NCBI GenBank assembly: GCA_947685225.1
Contig: CANTUV010000007.1
Coordinates: 17,256,501 to 17,320,500 of the forward strand
From: Garcia nutans
Lineage: Eukaryota; Streptophyta; Magnoliopsida; Malpighiales; Euphorbiaceae
DNA: 64,000 bases
Direction: 5' to 3'
The position numbers were made by a program, and so were the translations under genes. The notes below the pieces were generated by a model. The model was not told the DNA's origin. It did no database searches and saw only the letters and a program-made list of their open reading frames with translations. Below are positions 12,057 through 23,930 of this stretch, piece after piece (within the stretch, counting starts at the first letter, position 1; every line of letters begins with the position of its first letter).

Positions 12057-15000
12057 AATCTGATCCAACAAAACTGGTTTCACTTGTAACTGTGCCAACA
12101 ATGCACCATCATCACAAGCTACAAAATTAGCACACAATGCTCTCAACTCAACAAGCAACGAGAGCGAGTACACAGTCAACCCTGCTAAAGACTTCCGACT
12201 CAAGGCATCAGCAACAACATTTGCTTTACCTGGATGATAATCAATCAAACAGTCGTAGTCTTTAATCAATTCCAACCACCTCCTCTGACGAAGATTGAGT
12301 TCTTTCTGAACCCCCAAATACTTTAAACTCTTATGATCAGTGTAAATGAAACATTTCTCCCCAAACAGATAGTGACGCCAAATCTTCAATGCAAACACAA
12401 TGGCTGCCAACTCCAAATCATGAGTAGGATAATTAAGCTCATGCGGTTTCAACTGTCGAGATGCATAAGCTATAACTTTACCTTCTTGCATCAATACACA
12501 CCCCAAACCACTATGTGAAGCATCACTGAAAATCACATATGGTTTGCCTTCCACAGGTAAAGTAAGAACAGGCGCTTGAGTCAACATATCTCTCAACTGC
12601 TCAAAGCTAGCCTGACACTGATCTGTCCACACAAATCTCACTCCCTTACGAAGCAATCTAGTGAGTGGAGTAGCTATCAAAGAAAATCCTTTTACAAACC
12701 GTCGATAATAGCCTGCCAAACCCAAAAAACTTCTAACTTCAGTTACAGACTTGGGTGGACTCCAGTTCAGAATAGCTTCAACTTTACTTGGATCAACTCT
12801 AATGCCTTCCGCTGAAACAATATGTCCGAGAAAAGCAACTTGATCTAACCAGAAGTCACACTTCGACAATTTGGCAAATAACTGCTTCTCTCTCAAAATC
12901 TGCAACACAATCTGCAGATGCATATCATGTTCCTCTTCATTCCGCGAATACACCAGTATATCATCAATGAAAACCACTACAAACTGATCCAAATAGGGCC
13001 TAAACACCCTGTTCATCAAATCCATAAAAGCTACAGGTGCATTCGTCAGACCAAAAGGCATAACTAAAAACTCATAATGCCCATACTTGGTCCAAAAAGC
13101 GGTCTTCGGAACATCTTCAGCTCTGACTCTCAGCTGATGGTACCCAGATCTCAGATCAATTTTAGAAAACACAGCTGCACCCTTCAACTGATCAAAGAGA
13201 TCATCAATTCTAGGCAAAGGATATTTATTTTTAATAGTCACCTTGTTCAATTGCCTATAATCGATGCACAATCTCATAGTACCATCTTTCTTCTTCACAA
13301 ATAACACAGGAGCTCCCCAAGGAGAAACACTGGGGCGAATAAATCCTTTATCCAACAACTCCTGTAATTGCACTTTCAACTCCCTCAATTCTGCTGGTGC
13401 CATTCTATAAGGAGTAATCGAGATAGGAGTGGTACCAGGCAACAATTCGATACCAAACTCTACCTCTCTCTCAGGAGGCAATCCTAGCAACTCCTCTGGA
13501 AAAACATCTGGGAACTCAGCAACTGTGGCAATACTATCAATTTGAGAACCCTTTTTTCTAGTATCTACCACATGAGCAAGATAGGCATCACACCCCTTTC
13601 TAATCAATCTCCTGGCTGCAACAGCTGAAACAAACAAAGATGCTAGCTGTTCCTGTTCATTAGATACTATCACTTCTCTACCATCAGCAGTTCTCAAAGT
13701 AACAACTTTCTTTTTACAATCCACCACAGCTCCATGCCTCGATAGCCAATCCATGCCTAGGATCACATCATATTCCTTAAATGGCATCTCAATCAAATCC
13801 CCAAGGAACTCCTCACCCTGCACCACTACTGCACTATCTTTGTGCACCTTACTACCAATCACGCTATGCCCTAAGGGATTTGTCACCAACACATCAAATC
13901 CTAGGGACTCAGCATGCAATTCAGATACAGGCAAAACAGATGCACTAATATATGAATGTGTGGAACCCGGATCAATCAAAGCAAGTACTGAAGTATCAAA
14001 TAAAGAAAAAGTACCAGCTATGACTGCCGATGCATCTGGCTGCCTCTGTATAACATACATCCTCTGGGAAGATCCAACCTCCTCTGGTCTACCCTCCCTG
14101 GATGTAGCACCTCCTCTAGAACTGAACCCTGGTCTACCTCCTCGGCTGGCACCTCTGCCTCCTCTGCCTCCCCTCACACTAGCTCGAGAAGCAGCAGAAT
14201 CAACTGGCATCTGCTCCTGCCTCTCAGGACAGTCTCTCACAAAGTGGTCAGGTGATCCACACCTGAAACATACCCCTGATCTACTATGCCTCCAACAAAC
14301 GCCCCCATGTCTTCCACCACACTGATCACACACAGGTAAGGTGGATCTCTGAACTCCAGGAGTAGGAGCACTCGCTACTGAAGCTGCAGGTCTAAATCTC
14401 TGCCTCTGGAACTGCACTAACCTACCAGCTGACCTCTGACTTCTACCACTCCGAGGAACAAAGCTTCCTCTACCTCTCTTTGCAGAAGAAGACCCTACTT
14501 CAAACTGGGGCCTCCTCACCCTAACCTCTTCCTCTGAAGCAGCTGCAATAACTTGAGCTCTCTCCACACTTCGAGCTGCTGCCACAAGCTGGGAAAAATC
14601 TTGATATCTAGATCCAGCCACTAAGCACATGATAGAGGGCCTCAATCCCTCCTCAAATCTCCGGCATCTATCTATCTCATCAACTATAATACCCCCAGCA
14701 TACTGACTCAACCGGATAAACTCAACCTCATATTCAGTTACGGTCCGATGATCTTGCTTCAAATCTAGAAACTCTCTTTTCTTCCCATCTTTATACTCCC
14801 TTGGAGTATACTTCAATTCAAATTCTCTCAGAAAGTCAACATATGACAAAGTTGGTGGATCATCCATAGAATGTGGCACTGTCTTCCACCAACTATATGC
14901 ATCCTTCTGCAACAAGGATCTTGCATAATCAAACTTTTCCTCTGAGGTGGCTTGCAACTGAATAAAGATCCTCTGTACTTTATCAAGCCACTGCTCTGCT

Positions 15001-15287
15001 ACAGCTGGATCAGTAGTACCTACAAAATCTTCGGCTCCATACTTTCTCAATTTGTCATAGTGCCTCACTGATACCAAAGGCTGAGGGGGTGGTGGCTGTG
15101 GTTGTACTGGTGCTTGTCTCATAGCTTCCATCATATGCATAAACCAGGCTGGCGGAACCTTATCACCTACTGGTCTCCCCGACCCAGAAGCAGGTGCCTC
15201 ACCAGCACTAACAATCCTAGCTCCATCATCAGGAGTAATACTCTCAGCACTAGCCTCAACCGACTGACTTGAGTGAGGATCCATCAC
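12048..15287 (-). CDS. Element D gag-protease-RT-RNase H polyprotein
   Basis: One open frame of about 1,080 meaningful residues from ATG at 15287 (extending 1,103 codons, to 11976, in the wrong frame after the shift). In order: Pro-rich N-terminus; retroviral-type gag near 75-245; CCHC knuckle (CFRCGSPDHFVRDC) near 339-352; aspartic protease motif IDPGSTHSY near 437; RT with CIDYRQLNK, the catalytic VFIDD pair at about 775-776 and MPFGLTNAP; RNase H with FSDASHSG (Asp about 922) and TDHKSLKY (Asp about 984). A 2-base insertion in 12052-12056 (GCCTCTCCCTAATC versus GCCTCTCTAATA in A) throws the frame before integrase. The start lies 165 bp from the 5' LTR and is the first ATG of the gag frame. 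Confidence 0.95.
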
Positions 15288-15433
15288 AACCTAAATCTGC
15301 AAACACAGCAGATTACATCTTATTAAAGATCAGAGACTGCCAATCTCAAACGTATATGTCATTCAAAACTCACTTTTTAAGTAAAAATATTCTTTTTATT
15401 ACATTTTACCTAGGTTGAGAATCTCAAACCTAG

Positions 15434-15445
15434 GCTCTGATACCA
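15434..15445 (-). other. Primer-binding site of element D (tRNA-iMet)
   Basis: On the minus strand TGGTATCAGAGC lies 7 bases inside the 5' LTR end. It is complementary to the 3' end of plant initiator tRNA-Met. Confidence 0.95.
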
Positions 15446-15452
15446 AAACAAT

Positions 15453-18104
15453 TGTAACACCCCCACATTCAATATATGCACACTACAAACACCACAATGT
15501 AGTGTACATGCACTAAACATAGGGATGCTACGGATTTTCTTTACATCCAAAACATTTTAAACAATACCATAATCTTTCAGTTGTATACATTATAGAAAAA
15601 AAAGTAATCAAGTTGTAATACAAAATCAAATAGATATATTTACATTTAGTTAATACGCAGCGGAATTTTATAAAATATTTACATGTATAAACTCTTTCAA
15701 ATCCATGTTTATAGTTATACATATATTTACATTAAAACCAATACTTTACAAAATATAAAAGAAATATACATGATTGGCAAGTCTCTTCTGATCTTTAAGT
15801 TCCAAATCAACACTTCAACGTCTACTCTCACTCGGTCTCGAAGAACCCTCAGGTTCAACTCTATCAACTCTATCACCTGCGCGATTAAACACTATCGCGC
15901 TAAGCCAAGGGCTTAGTAAGATAAAACATGCTAATGGTATGCTTTAATGTAATGCAATGCCACATATGTTATTGATAAGATCAACATCATAAATATAAAG
16001 TTAACCACATAATTATGCATTTCACAAATCATAGTCATATGAGCATACCACATTTCAACATCTTTCCACATTCATCATTAATCAATCATACTCAATATAC
16101 AACATCTCATTTCATTAACTCATAACATTATTTAGGACATTCATATAACCTTGACACCTATGGGCCCAACAAGTATTTAATACGATATTCAGAGTTCAGA
16201 GTTACTGCTTTGGTTCATAATCACAATAATCACGCCCGTAGGCAATATATATACATGTATCTCTATCCATGGATAGTGTAACAGACCCAGTCTCTTGGAC
16301 CATCAACTCAACACATATGAGGAGATCCTCAACCCGGCAAGACTGTTACAAATCATATATCTCATATTCACAATTCTCATAGTGTAACAGACCCAGTCTC
16401 TTGGACCATCAACTCAACACATATGAGGAGATCCTCAACCCGGCAAGACTGTTACCTTTCATCATTTCTTAGGCATGCCACCCAAATCCAGAACTCTGAA
16501 ACTGAATAACATATTAAACAAACAATTCATTTATTATATAGTTACCATTTCTATTCTCAAATTCTCATCACATTTAGGCAAACATGCCTTCTTTCTTTCA
16601 ATATCATCATCATAGCCAATCACAATGGCTTTACATCACATTTCACCTCTTATTTGAATCATCATAGCATCTTTGATATAACATTTCAATATACATTATT
16701 CATGAAACACATAACCATTCACAATGCATAACGTAACATTGTTCAATCTCAACAATGCAATTAGGGCAAAGAATAATTTATATCATTCATAGCTTTAAGA
16801 TCTTCCATATGCATTTGTTTAGGTCAATCATTGTTTAAATGTGTTTAGGTTTAGGTTTAGGTACCAACTTACCTTAAAAGGACCAAAACAATGCAAATAG
16901 AACAAAGTATAAAAACCCTAACCCACACATTTGAGGGACACGGGCAGCCACTTGAGGGACACGGCCAAGCTTGTGGCCGTGTCTCTCAACCTAAATTGAC
17001 AGTAGGCAACACGGGCAAGGGACACGGCCAAGCTTGTGGCCGTGTCTCTCAACCAACAAATCACAGTAGCAGACACGGGCATAGGACACGGCCAAACTAG
17101 TGGCCGTGTCTCCCAACACCAAAAATCCAGTAGTGAACACGGGCACTAGACACGGCCGTGTCTCTCTCAAAACAATCCAACAGGCCCAAAATCACTTGGC
17201 TTGGCCATGTCTCTCCTTTGTTTTGGCCGTGTCACTCAAATACACAACCCTAAAAATGGCCAACACCCTTCTAAAAGCATTTACACCCTTTTTACACAAC
17301 AATCATCTCATTCAAATGGATACAATTCATGTTATAAACACATATCTTACATATTCACCCTAGTAATCACAATAACCATACATTAAATTCATACCAAACC
17401 AAAACCCTAAAAATACAACATCACTCCTATTTTCTCAAAATCAATTTCCACCTACTTACCATCTTCAATCCAAAACCATTAATAATTAACTCTTTGGCTT
17501 ATAATCAAATTCAACACATTACAAACACATCAAATCATCATATCAACAAATCACAATTTCTTTTAGACCCAACTTCAAAATTAACAAAGGAAAAACAAGA
17601 GATTTCTTACCCTAAATTATAACACTTCTTGAATCAACACTTGACCACTTCAATCTTCCTACAATTGGAGCTTACTCTTCAAAGTCTTCTCTTTGTCTCT
17701 TTGTTTTCCCTTTGTCTACGAGAAATCAGCCAAAATGGAAAAGAAGAAGAAAATACATGGAGGAAATAAAGTCAACTCCACTTTAAATCTCCACCAAGAG
17801 ATTTTATCCAAGTAATTACCAAAATGCCCTCAATCAAATAACTAACCTTTTGTCTCATCTAAGCCCTTATATGTAATTGCACATTCCACAAAAATATCTT
17901 CTTGCATTGACTCTATATTTGACCAATTTATATGTTATATATATCATCATATACACAACATATACATTTGTCTCTAAACCCTATTTCTTTCCCCAAAACA
18001 CACATATACACAAACATTCACTTTCCAATATATACCAACAACAACAATAACAACAACATCAACAACATAATCAAAACTTCTAGGGCATATATGAGGATAT
18101 TACA
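15453..18104 (-). repeat. Element D 5' LTR (right copy)
   Basis: 2,652 bp, nearly identical to 7941-10592. Differences seen include TGTACAT/TATACAT, ACGGATT/ACGAATT, several in the ACACGG modules, and two near 17611-17645. As the 5' LTR it holds the active promoter, with its TA run at 16245-16255. Confidence 0.96.
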
Positions 18105-18109
18105 TGTTC
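18105..18109. repeat. Target-site duplication TGTTC, right of element D
   Basis: Second copy, matching 7936-7940. Confidence 0.97.
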
Positions 18110-18183
18110 CAAGTTTTGTTTTAGGTTAAAAAGCCAAGGAACCAAGAAGAAGGAAAAATTGGGCAGTGACTTACACACTCAGA

Positions 18184-18475
18184 GGACACGGCCAAGCCAC
18201 TGGCCGTGTCCTATACCAAGCTAAGGAAGAAGACCAAGACATAGAAGGTGACACAAGCAAGGGACACGGCCAAGCTTGTGGCCGTGTCCCTCCAAAATTG
18301 TCCAACACGACCAAGTTGTTTAAGCTTGGCCATGTCACACTCAAGTCCAAAGCAAAAGAAAGATGAAAATCAAGCAGTAGAAGACACCTTCAGGGGACAC
18401 GACCAAGCTTGTGGCCGTGTCCCTCCAAGAACCTCAGACACGGCCAAGTTCACTTGAGCCTGGCCATGTCACTCA
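18184..18475 (+). repeat. ACACGGCC palindromic modules in the Athila 5' LTR
   Basis: Four modules: GGACACGGCCA, six bases, TGGCCGTGTCC at about 18184-18212 and 18264-18291, and more diverged ones at about 18306-18336 and 18395-18475. The module at 18264 has the same stem and loop (AGCTTG) as those in the unrelated LTR of D. The array ends about 40 bp before the TATA box. The 3' LTR has the equivalent at about 25816-26105. Confidence 0.88.
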
Positions 18476-18515
18476 TGGATTAATGAAGACGCGAATTTTT
18501 AGAGCGGAGGTTTCG

Positions 18516-18525
18516 TATAAATATT
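18516..18525 (+). promoter_or_regulatory. TATA box of the Athila 5' LTR
   Basis: TATAAATATT just downstream of the palindromic modules, conserved in the 3' LTR at 26150-26159. Confidence 0.65.
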
Positions 18526-19497
18526 AAGATTAGGGTTTTTAAAGTGGGGGTGGAGAGTTTGAGTTTAGATTGAGCCGTCAAAGAACATTAGGGTTTTGAT
18601 ATCTTGTTTTCTTTGGTATTTTGATTACACTTGGATTAAACTAGTCTAGATTGAATTTGTTTTAGCCATTGCAACATTCTTCGAGCAAATTCTGAACAAG
18701 AGATTCTTCAGAAGCAAAAGGGAGTTGTAATTTGGTTTTGTTCTCAAACTTTATCTCTTTAATTTCATTGGAATTGTATTCATGAATTATATTATGTCTA
18801 AACTGATTTCTTTGAATTTTAATGAGATGAATATGTTTGATATCATTATGAACTAATTTGATCTAGTCTAGGGTTTGTATGGATATGCTATGATTGTATG
18901 AATTGGTTATTGCTCTTAACTAATTATTTCTTTAGCCTTGATTGAATGGAATATTGTTAATATATAATTGATTGGCCACCAATTATGTGTTTTAAGATAT
19001 TAGATGAAGGATTGAGAGATGAAGTCTAATGCTGGAACAATTCAATTTGGGACTTGGGTGAATTAGAGATATAACCTAAGAAAACGATTATTTCAATAGT
19101 AACAAGATTATTTGAGAGAGGTTTGAATGCGAGAGCTTATTTCCTTGATTCGATTAATTGAGTTGCTTGAGATTTAATCTTTGAAATTAAATTGGTTGAG
19201 AGGAATAACCGTTCATACATATGAGTAGTAGAGAAGTGCAAACCCTAGACCATTCTATTAAGTGAATCAATACATCAGTCCAGTTTACTTTTATTTGTTT
19301 TAAACCTTAATCACTCTGTCTTCTTAAATTGTTAGCAATTTTAATTTATTAATTACTTGTTATTTATAATCTGATAATCAATTAGCTATTCTAGCTTCCT
19401 TGAGAGACGACCTTGGGGCGATCACCTTTGCTATAGCTACCTCGTATACTTGCGAGTGATGCTTTGTGGTAGAGTTAATTAGAGCGCAATAAGTTTT

Positions 19498-19515
19498 TGG
19501 CGCCATTGCCGGGGA
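19498..19515 (+). other. Primer-binding site of Athila C (tRNA-Asp)
   Basis: TGGCGCCATTGCCGGGGA starts 7 bases after the LTR. It is complementary, with one mismatch, to the 3' end of plant tRNA-Asp, the usual Athila primer. Confidence 0.88.
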
Positions 19516-19632
19516 AGCTAGTTGGCGTAATTGTTTATTAGTCATAGATACTTTAGATTATTTTTCATTGTTTACTTTTGATTTTATTTGTCTTTTGATT
19601 TTAATAATTCTTTTGTTCTAGAAATTTTGTTT

Positions 19633-21165
19633 ATGCAAGGCAGGAGATCACTCGGAGGAGAGCTATACCTACTCATTCCAGAAATTCAGAGAGTGAAAAG
19701 GAGCAGGGAAGAGTTTGAACTGTAAACCGGATTTGATACTACAGAGGAGGATACTTTTGATTTTGAGTCGGAATTTGCACAATCTACCAACATGGGAGAA
19801 GAAAGGCAAAGAACTATGAGGGACTTTGCTAGACCTGTCATTGGAACTTTCACCTCTTGCATAAGATTGACGGATGCAGCAAGAAATTATGAGTTGAAGA
19901 ACATTCATTACAACATGCTGCCATCATTCTATGGAGTTCCAAATTAAGACCCTTTGAGCTTTATTCGGGATTTCTATTCCACCCTCAACACTTTCCCATT
20001 GGGAGGACTAACAGAGGACCAGTTGAGGATGAGATGTTTCCCGTATACATTGAAGGATAGGGCAAAGAGCTGACTTATGACGTTGCTCGAAAATTCTTTG
20101 ACAACTTGGGAGCAAGTTTATAACAAATTTATGGGCAAGTTTTACTCGCATCAAAAGACAACTGAATTGAGAGGGAAGATTGCTACATTCTCTCAATTTG
20201 AAGGAGAGCCATTTCATGAGGCTTAGGACAGATTTAAAATGTTATTGATCCAGTGTCCACATCATCACTACCCACTTCAACTTTTGAATCCGTTTTTCTA
20301 CGATGGTTTAACCCAGCAATTTTATAATACAGTTGATAATACAGCTGGGGGAGCCATGGGAGAAAAGACAGCAGCTAAAACTTATGATATCTTTGAGATG
20401 TTGGGAGCTAATTCTCAACAGAAAAGTATAAGGGGAAGAAGTAAAGGGGTGAATCAGTTGGAAGCCAATAGTGAGATGGTCAATCAGATAGCTGAATTGA
20501 CAAGGCAAGTGCAGATGCTGAACATGATAAACAATTCTCCTTCATCCACTCAAGAAATTTGTGGAATTTGTGGAACTTTCGGGCATGGAGCAAATATTTG
20601 CCCCTCCGCATATGAGACTTATGGGAATGAAGCTGAGCAAGTCAATGCTATGGGGGGATTTCAACCAAGGGCCCGGAATGATCCTTATTCGCATACTTAT
20701 AATCCTGGTTGGCAGAATCATCCAAATTTTTCCTGGGCAACAAATAATTCTCAACAGCCTTTCCATTTGCTCCAAAGACAGAACCAACAGCAGGGCCAAT
20801 CCTCAAATCAAGGGCAGTCTAAGATAGAGAGTTTGGAGGAAAGTTTACAAGCTTTCATCCAAGTCAGTGCTAAAAATCAAGAGATGACCAACAAGAGGCT
20901 GGATTCATTAGAAGCATCTTTTAAGAAAGTGGAGACTCAAGTGGGACAACTTGCACAACAGATGCAGATTCAACAAAAGGGGAAGTTCCCAAGTCAACCT
21001 GAGCAGGCACAATCAGTGACTGTTCTTAGAAGTGGCAAGGTAATTAACAATAATGTTGAAAATAATTCTGTGAATGCAGGTGACCAAGAGAACAAGAAGG
21101 AAGGAGAACCAGAGAACAAAGGTTCTGGAGAAAGATCAACGGAGAAATCCTCTTCAACAGATTAA
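19633..21165 (+). pseudogene. Athila C gag
   Basis: Read from ATG at 19633 this is Athila-type gag: IRLTDAARNYELKNIHYNML, MLPSFYGVPN, DQLRMRCFPYTLKDRAKS, WEQVYNKFMGKFYSHQK, then CPHHHYPLQLL, FEMLGANSQQKS, a knuckle-like CGICGTFGHGANICP and YNPGWQNHPNFSW, followed by a Gln-rich, coiled-coil-like tail. Gag forms the particle and packages RNA. In-frame stops at about 19723, 19948, 20074 and 20224 break the N-terminal half; two of them replace expected Trp codons. From 20239 to 21165 the frame is open for 308 residues. Confidence 0.9.
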
Positions 21166-22325
21166 CATAAGGCAAGCAATCCATACCGGCCACCTATACG
21201 ATTCCCCAGCAGGTTGAAGGATGATAAAAAAGATAAGCAATTTTCTAACATCTTCAACATGCTGTCGAAGGTAAGTATTAACTTACCCTTACTTGAAGCA
21301 ATAAAGAACATGCCGGCTTATGCCAAATTCTTCAAAGAGCTGATCACCAAGAAAAAGAGGTATGAGCCGAATGAAAAGGTGATAGTTTCAGAGGTAGCTA
21401 GTGCTGTTCTGCAGCATAAACTACCTCCCAAGCTAAAGGATCCTGGTAGCTTTATAATTCAAATTACTGTGGGGAATGGAAAGGGGACTGATGGCATGTG
21501 TGATCTAGGAGCCAGTGTAAATTTGATGCCTTATTCTGTGTATCAAGAATTAGAACTAGGGGAACTTAAACCAACAAAAATGGTGTTGCAATTAGCTGAT
21601 AGATCTCTTAGATTTTCAAAAGGGGTTATAGAAGATGTGTTAGTTAAGGTTGTAGGGTTGATAGTACCTGTGGATTTTATAGTTCTTGACATGGAAGGAA
21701 GTAACCCTACACCATCAGCACACACTATTTTGCTGGGTAGGCCTTTTATGGCTACTACCAACACCTTAATAGATGTTAAAAATGGTAAATTGTCAATGAC
21801 TATTTTAGGACAAACTGTCGAATTTTCTATTTTTAACACCTCTCCTATTCCTACAACTGCTTTATATGAGGATTGTTCTTTAATTGATTGTATTGACGCA
21901 GTTGTTTCAGATGTTTTCTTGCAGACAGGTTCCTCAGATAAATTGGAGCTGACACTGACCTTAGAAGAGGGGGCTAAACCAGTGAGGGAGACTCAAAGGT
22001 GCCTTAACCCAAAGGCATATGAGAGCTCGAGGATTTACAAGGATCGCACTAAAGCACTTCATGACAGAATTATAGTGCGAAAGACATTGAGTCCAGGTAT
22101 GAAAGTTTTACTTTTTAATTCTCGACTCCATCTATTTTCATGTAAACTCAAGTCTCGATGGAGTGGTCCTTCCGAGATAACTCAAGTATATCCTTCTGGT
22201 GCCATTGAATTGATTAATTCTTGAACCAATAAGACTTTTAAAGTAAATGGACAGAGAATTAAACCATATAAAGAAGGATTTCAAGAAGTAAGGATCATTG
22301 ACAGCACTTTGATCCATGATCCCTA
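21166..22325 (+). pseudogene. Athila C protease fused by deletion to integrase C-terminus
   Basis: Continues the gag frame after a TAA at 21163-21165. It reads FNMLSKVSINLPLLEAIKNMPAYAKF, then the protease region (CDLGASVNLMPYSVY, with Asp-Leu-Gly in place of Asp-Ser/Thr-Gly, and ILLGRPFMATT). Near 21985-22000 it jumps directly to the end of integrase (KAYESSRIYKDRTKALHD, VLLFNSRLHLFSCKLKSRWSGP). RT, RNase H and the integrase core are absent. A TGA lies at 22222-22224, after which the family's TNKTFKVNGQRIKPY tail continues to about 22325. The Asp-Leu-Gly motif suggests that even the protease is dead. Confidence 0.88.
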
Positions 22326-22571
22326 AGTCTTGCAGTGATGTCCAGCTATATGACATTAAAGAAGCACTAAATGGGAGGCAACCCATCGGTTTGCATTTCT
22401 TTTTCATAGTTATAATTTTAAATTTAGCAATTTTGATTTTATGTTTGTTTAAATAAATGGATTGGGTGCTTTGATCGGTTTTTATTTTTCTAATGTGTTT
22501 CAGAGTTGATTAAAGAAGAGGTTTGAAATTCCTTTAAAATGTGGTGAAAAAAAGTTAAAATTTGCAGAAGG

Positions 22572-22925
22572 AGACACGACCAAGGAGCTTGGCCGTGTCA
22601 CATGGGACACGGCCAAGCTTCAATTAAAAAAAATTGCTTTTCTTTTGTTTTTGCAAAGTTTTTCATAGTAGGTGACATGGCCAAGGAGCTTGGCCGTGTC
22701 CCTTGTCCGTGTCACATGGGACACGGCCAAGCTTCACCAAAATTTTCTTTTTTTTTTTTGCTTCTCTTCTTACAGTAAGTGACACACCCATGGGACACGG
22801 CCAAGTCACTGGCCGTGTCCCTCCAAGCACATCAGACACGGCCGTGTCAACCCAGACTTGGTCATGTCTCTTCAATTTCACACTCAGACACGGCCAAGCT
22901 CATCCAAACTTGGCTATGTCCCTTC
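22572..22925 (+). repeat. Internal ACACGGCC palindromic modules of Athila C
   Basis: Roughly seven modules of the type seen in the LTRs (for example GACACGGCCAAG and CTTGGCCGTGTC), separated by T-rich and A-rich stretches. They lie after the pol remnant and about 250 bp upstream of the env-like start, ahead of a CT-rich leader. In the LTR the same modules precede the TATA box. Confidence 0.85.
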
Positions 22926-23169
22926 ACTTTTAAAAACACGATTTTTGCACTGTTTATTCATTCCAATCCCTAGATCTGTTTTTGCTTTCTCTCTCGCTCT
23001 CTCGACTTCTCTCTCGCAAACTCCATTGTTTGTGTTGCAAAGCTTCAAAACCTCCATTAAATTTCAATTTTCTTCACCAAAACCAAAATTAATCCATTAA
23101 ATCTTCTTCTTCTCTCACAAAATATCAATTTAATTGGTTTAAATCTCAAATTTTTTCAGATCTTTCAAG

Positions 23170-23930
23170 ATGCCAAGAACGAAGATGGTTTCCCACCGCA
23201 AGAAGAAGAGACCTACAACTGAAGGTGCATCTTCATCTTCATCGGTTTCATCTTTGAAGAGAGCAAATCTTTTGGCGTATATTTGGTTTCCATCAACATG
23301 GTGAAAGGTCGGTACCTAAGGAATTTAAACAACAATTTGCTTGGGGAGCATTGGGCTCGGGGACTTATGTGGCCAAATCGGCCAAAGCAACTAAATTGAG
23401 CAATCCCACTTTGAGGTATTTGCATCGTTTTATGTCTTGCAGATTCTTTGCTAGGAAGGAAAGCCCGGGTGTGGTGGAACTGAGTGAACTATTTTTCTTA
23501 GATTGTGTGGTTAATGCAGTGCCTATTAGTTCCGGCTATTGGTTAGCCGATGTTTTTGATAGTGTGGCAAACAAGAAGAAGGGGGCTATCTGTATTGGAG
23601 GATTGGTTACCATATTAGCCATAACCCTCTTTGATGATTTTGACCTGAGTACCTGTCGCATGACTAGAATTACGGGTAATGACTCATTGGATTGAGATTC
23701 TCCGGCCTCGAGTAATCCTATTGGTTAGCCGATTCGGATTCTCTTGATTTAGATGAAGATGCTTCGGCCTCGGGTAATCAAGAGATACATAATAGGATTG
23801 AGGCCCGAGCAAGGCAGACCGTAACCATGTTGCCGTCTTGCAACAGTTGGATCAAATTAATAGCAAGCTTGCTAAGATTTTGAGTCTTCATCTCTCGGTT
23901 GCATCATCTTCACATCCTCCTTCACCGTAG
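23170..23930 (+). pseudogene. Athila env-like ORF (ATHILA ORF-1 type)
   Basis: Starts MPRTKMVSHRKKKRP with a basic, Ser-rich N-terminus, then shifts frame near 23290-23303. The best-kept part is 23351-23695 (NPTLRYLHRFMSCRFFARKES, ELSELFFLDCVVN, ICIGGLVTILAITL), which resembles the Athila-specific ORF downstream of integrase that is often called env-like. Later parts are degenerate to a TAG near 23928. No clear transmembrane segment or signal peptide is seen. The function of this family is not established. Confidence 0.75.

Larger units (their letters stand above)
7941..18104 (-). mobile_element. Element D: young, nearly intact Tekay-like chromovirus
   Basis: A 10,164-bp minus-strand element with two 2,652-bp LTRs, TG...CA ends, TSD TGTTC, a tRNA-iMet primer-binding site, a polypurine tract and a gag-pol region. 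By eye the LTRs differ at only about eight positions (about 0.3%), so insertion was recent. One 2-base insertion near 12052-12056 separates RT/RNase H from integrase; otherwise the coding region is open. It lies inside the 5' LTR of Athila C. Confidence 0.95.
18110..19491 (+). repeat. Athila C 5' LTR, second part
   Basis: Resumes the LTR after element D and ends ...GCGCAATA (GCAACA in the 3' LTR). Joined to 7721-7940 it gives 1,602 bp against 1,601 bp for the 3' LTR. It holds ACACGGCC modules, a TATA box and a non-coding R/U5 stretch. Confidence 0.93.

Noticed and set aside
10846..14325. Plus-strand frames at 10846-11115, 12333-12815, 13077-13304 and 13753-14325
   Set aside because: Antisense shadows of the D polyprotein, which has full domain support on the minus strand.
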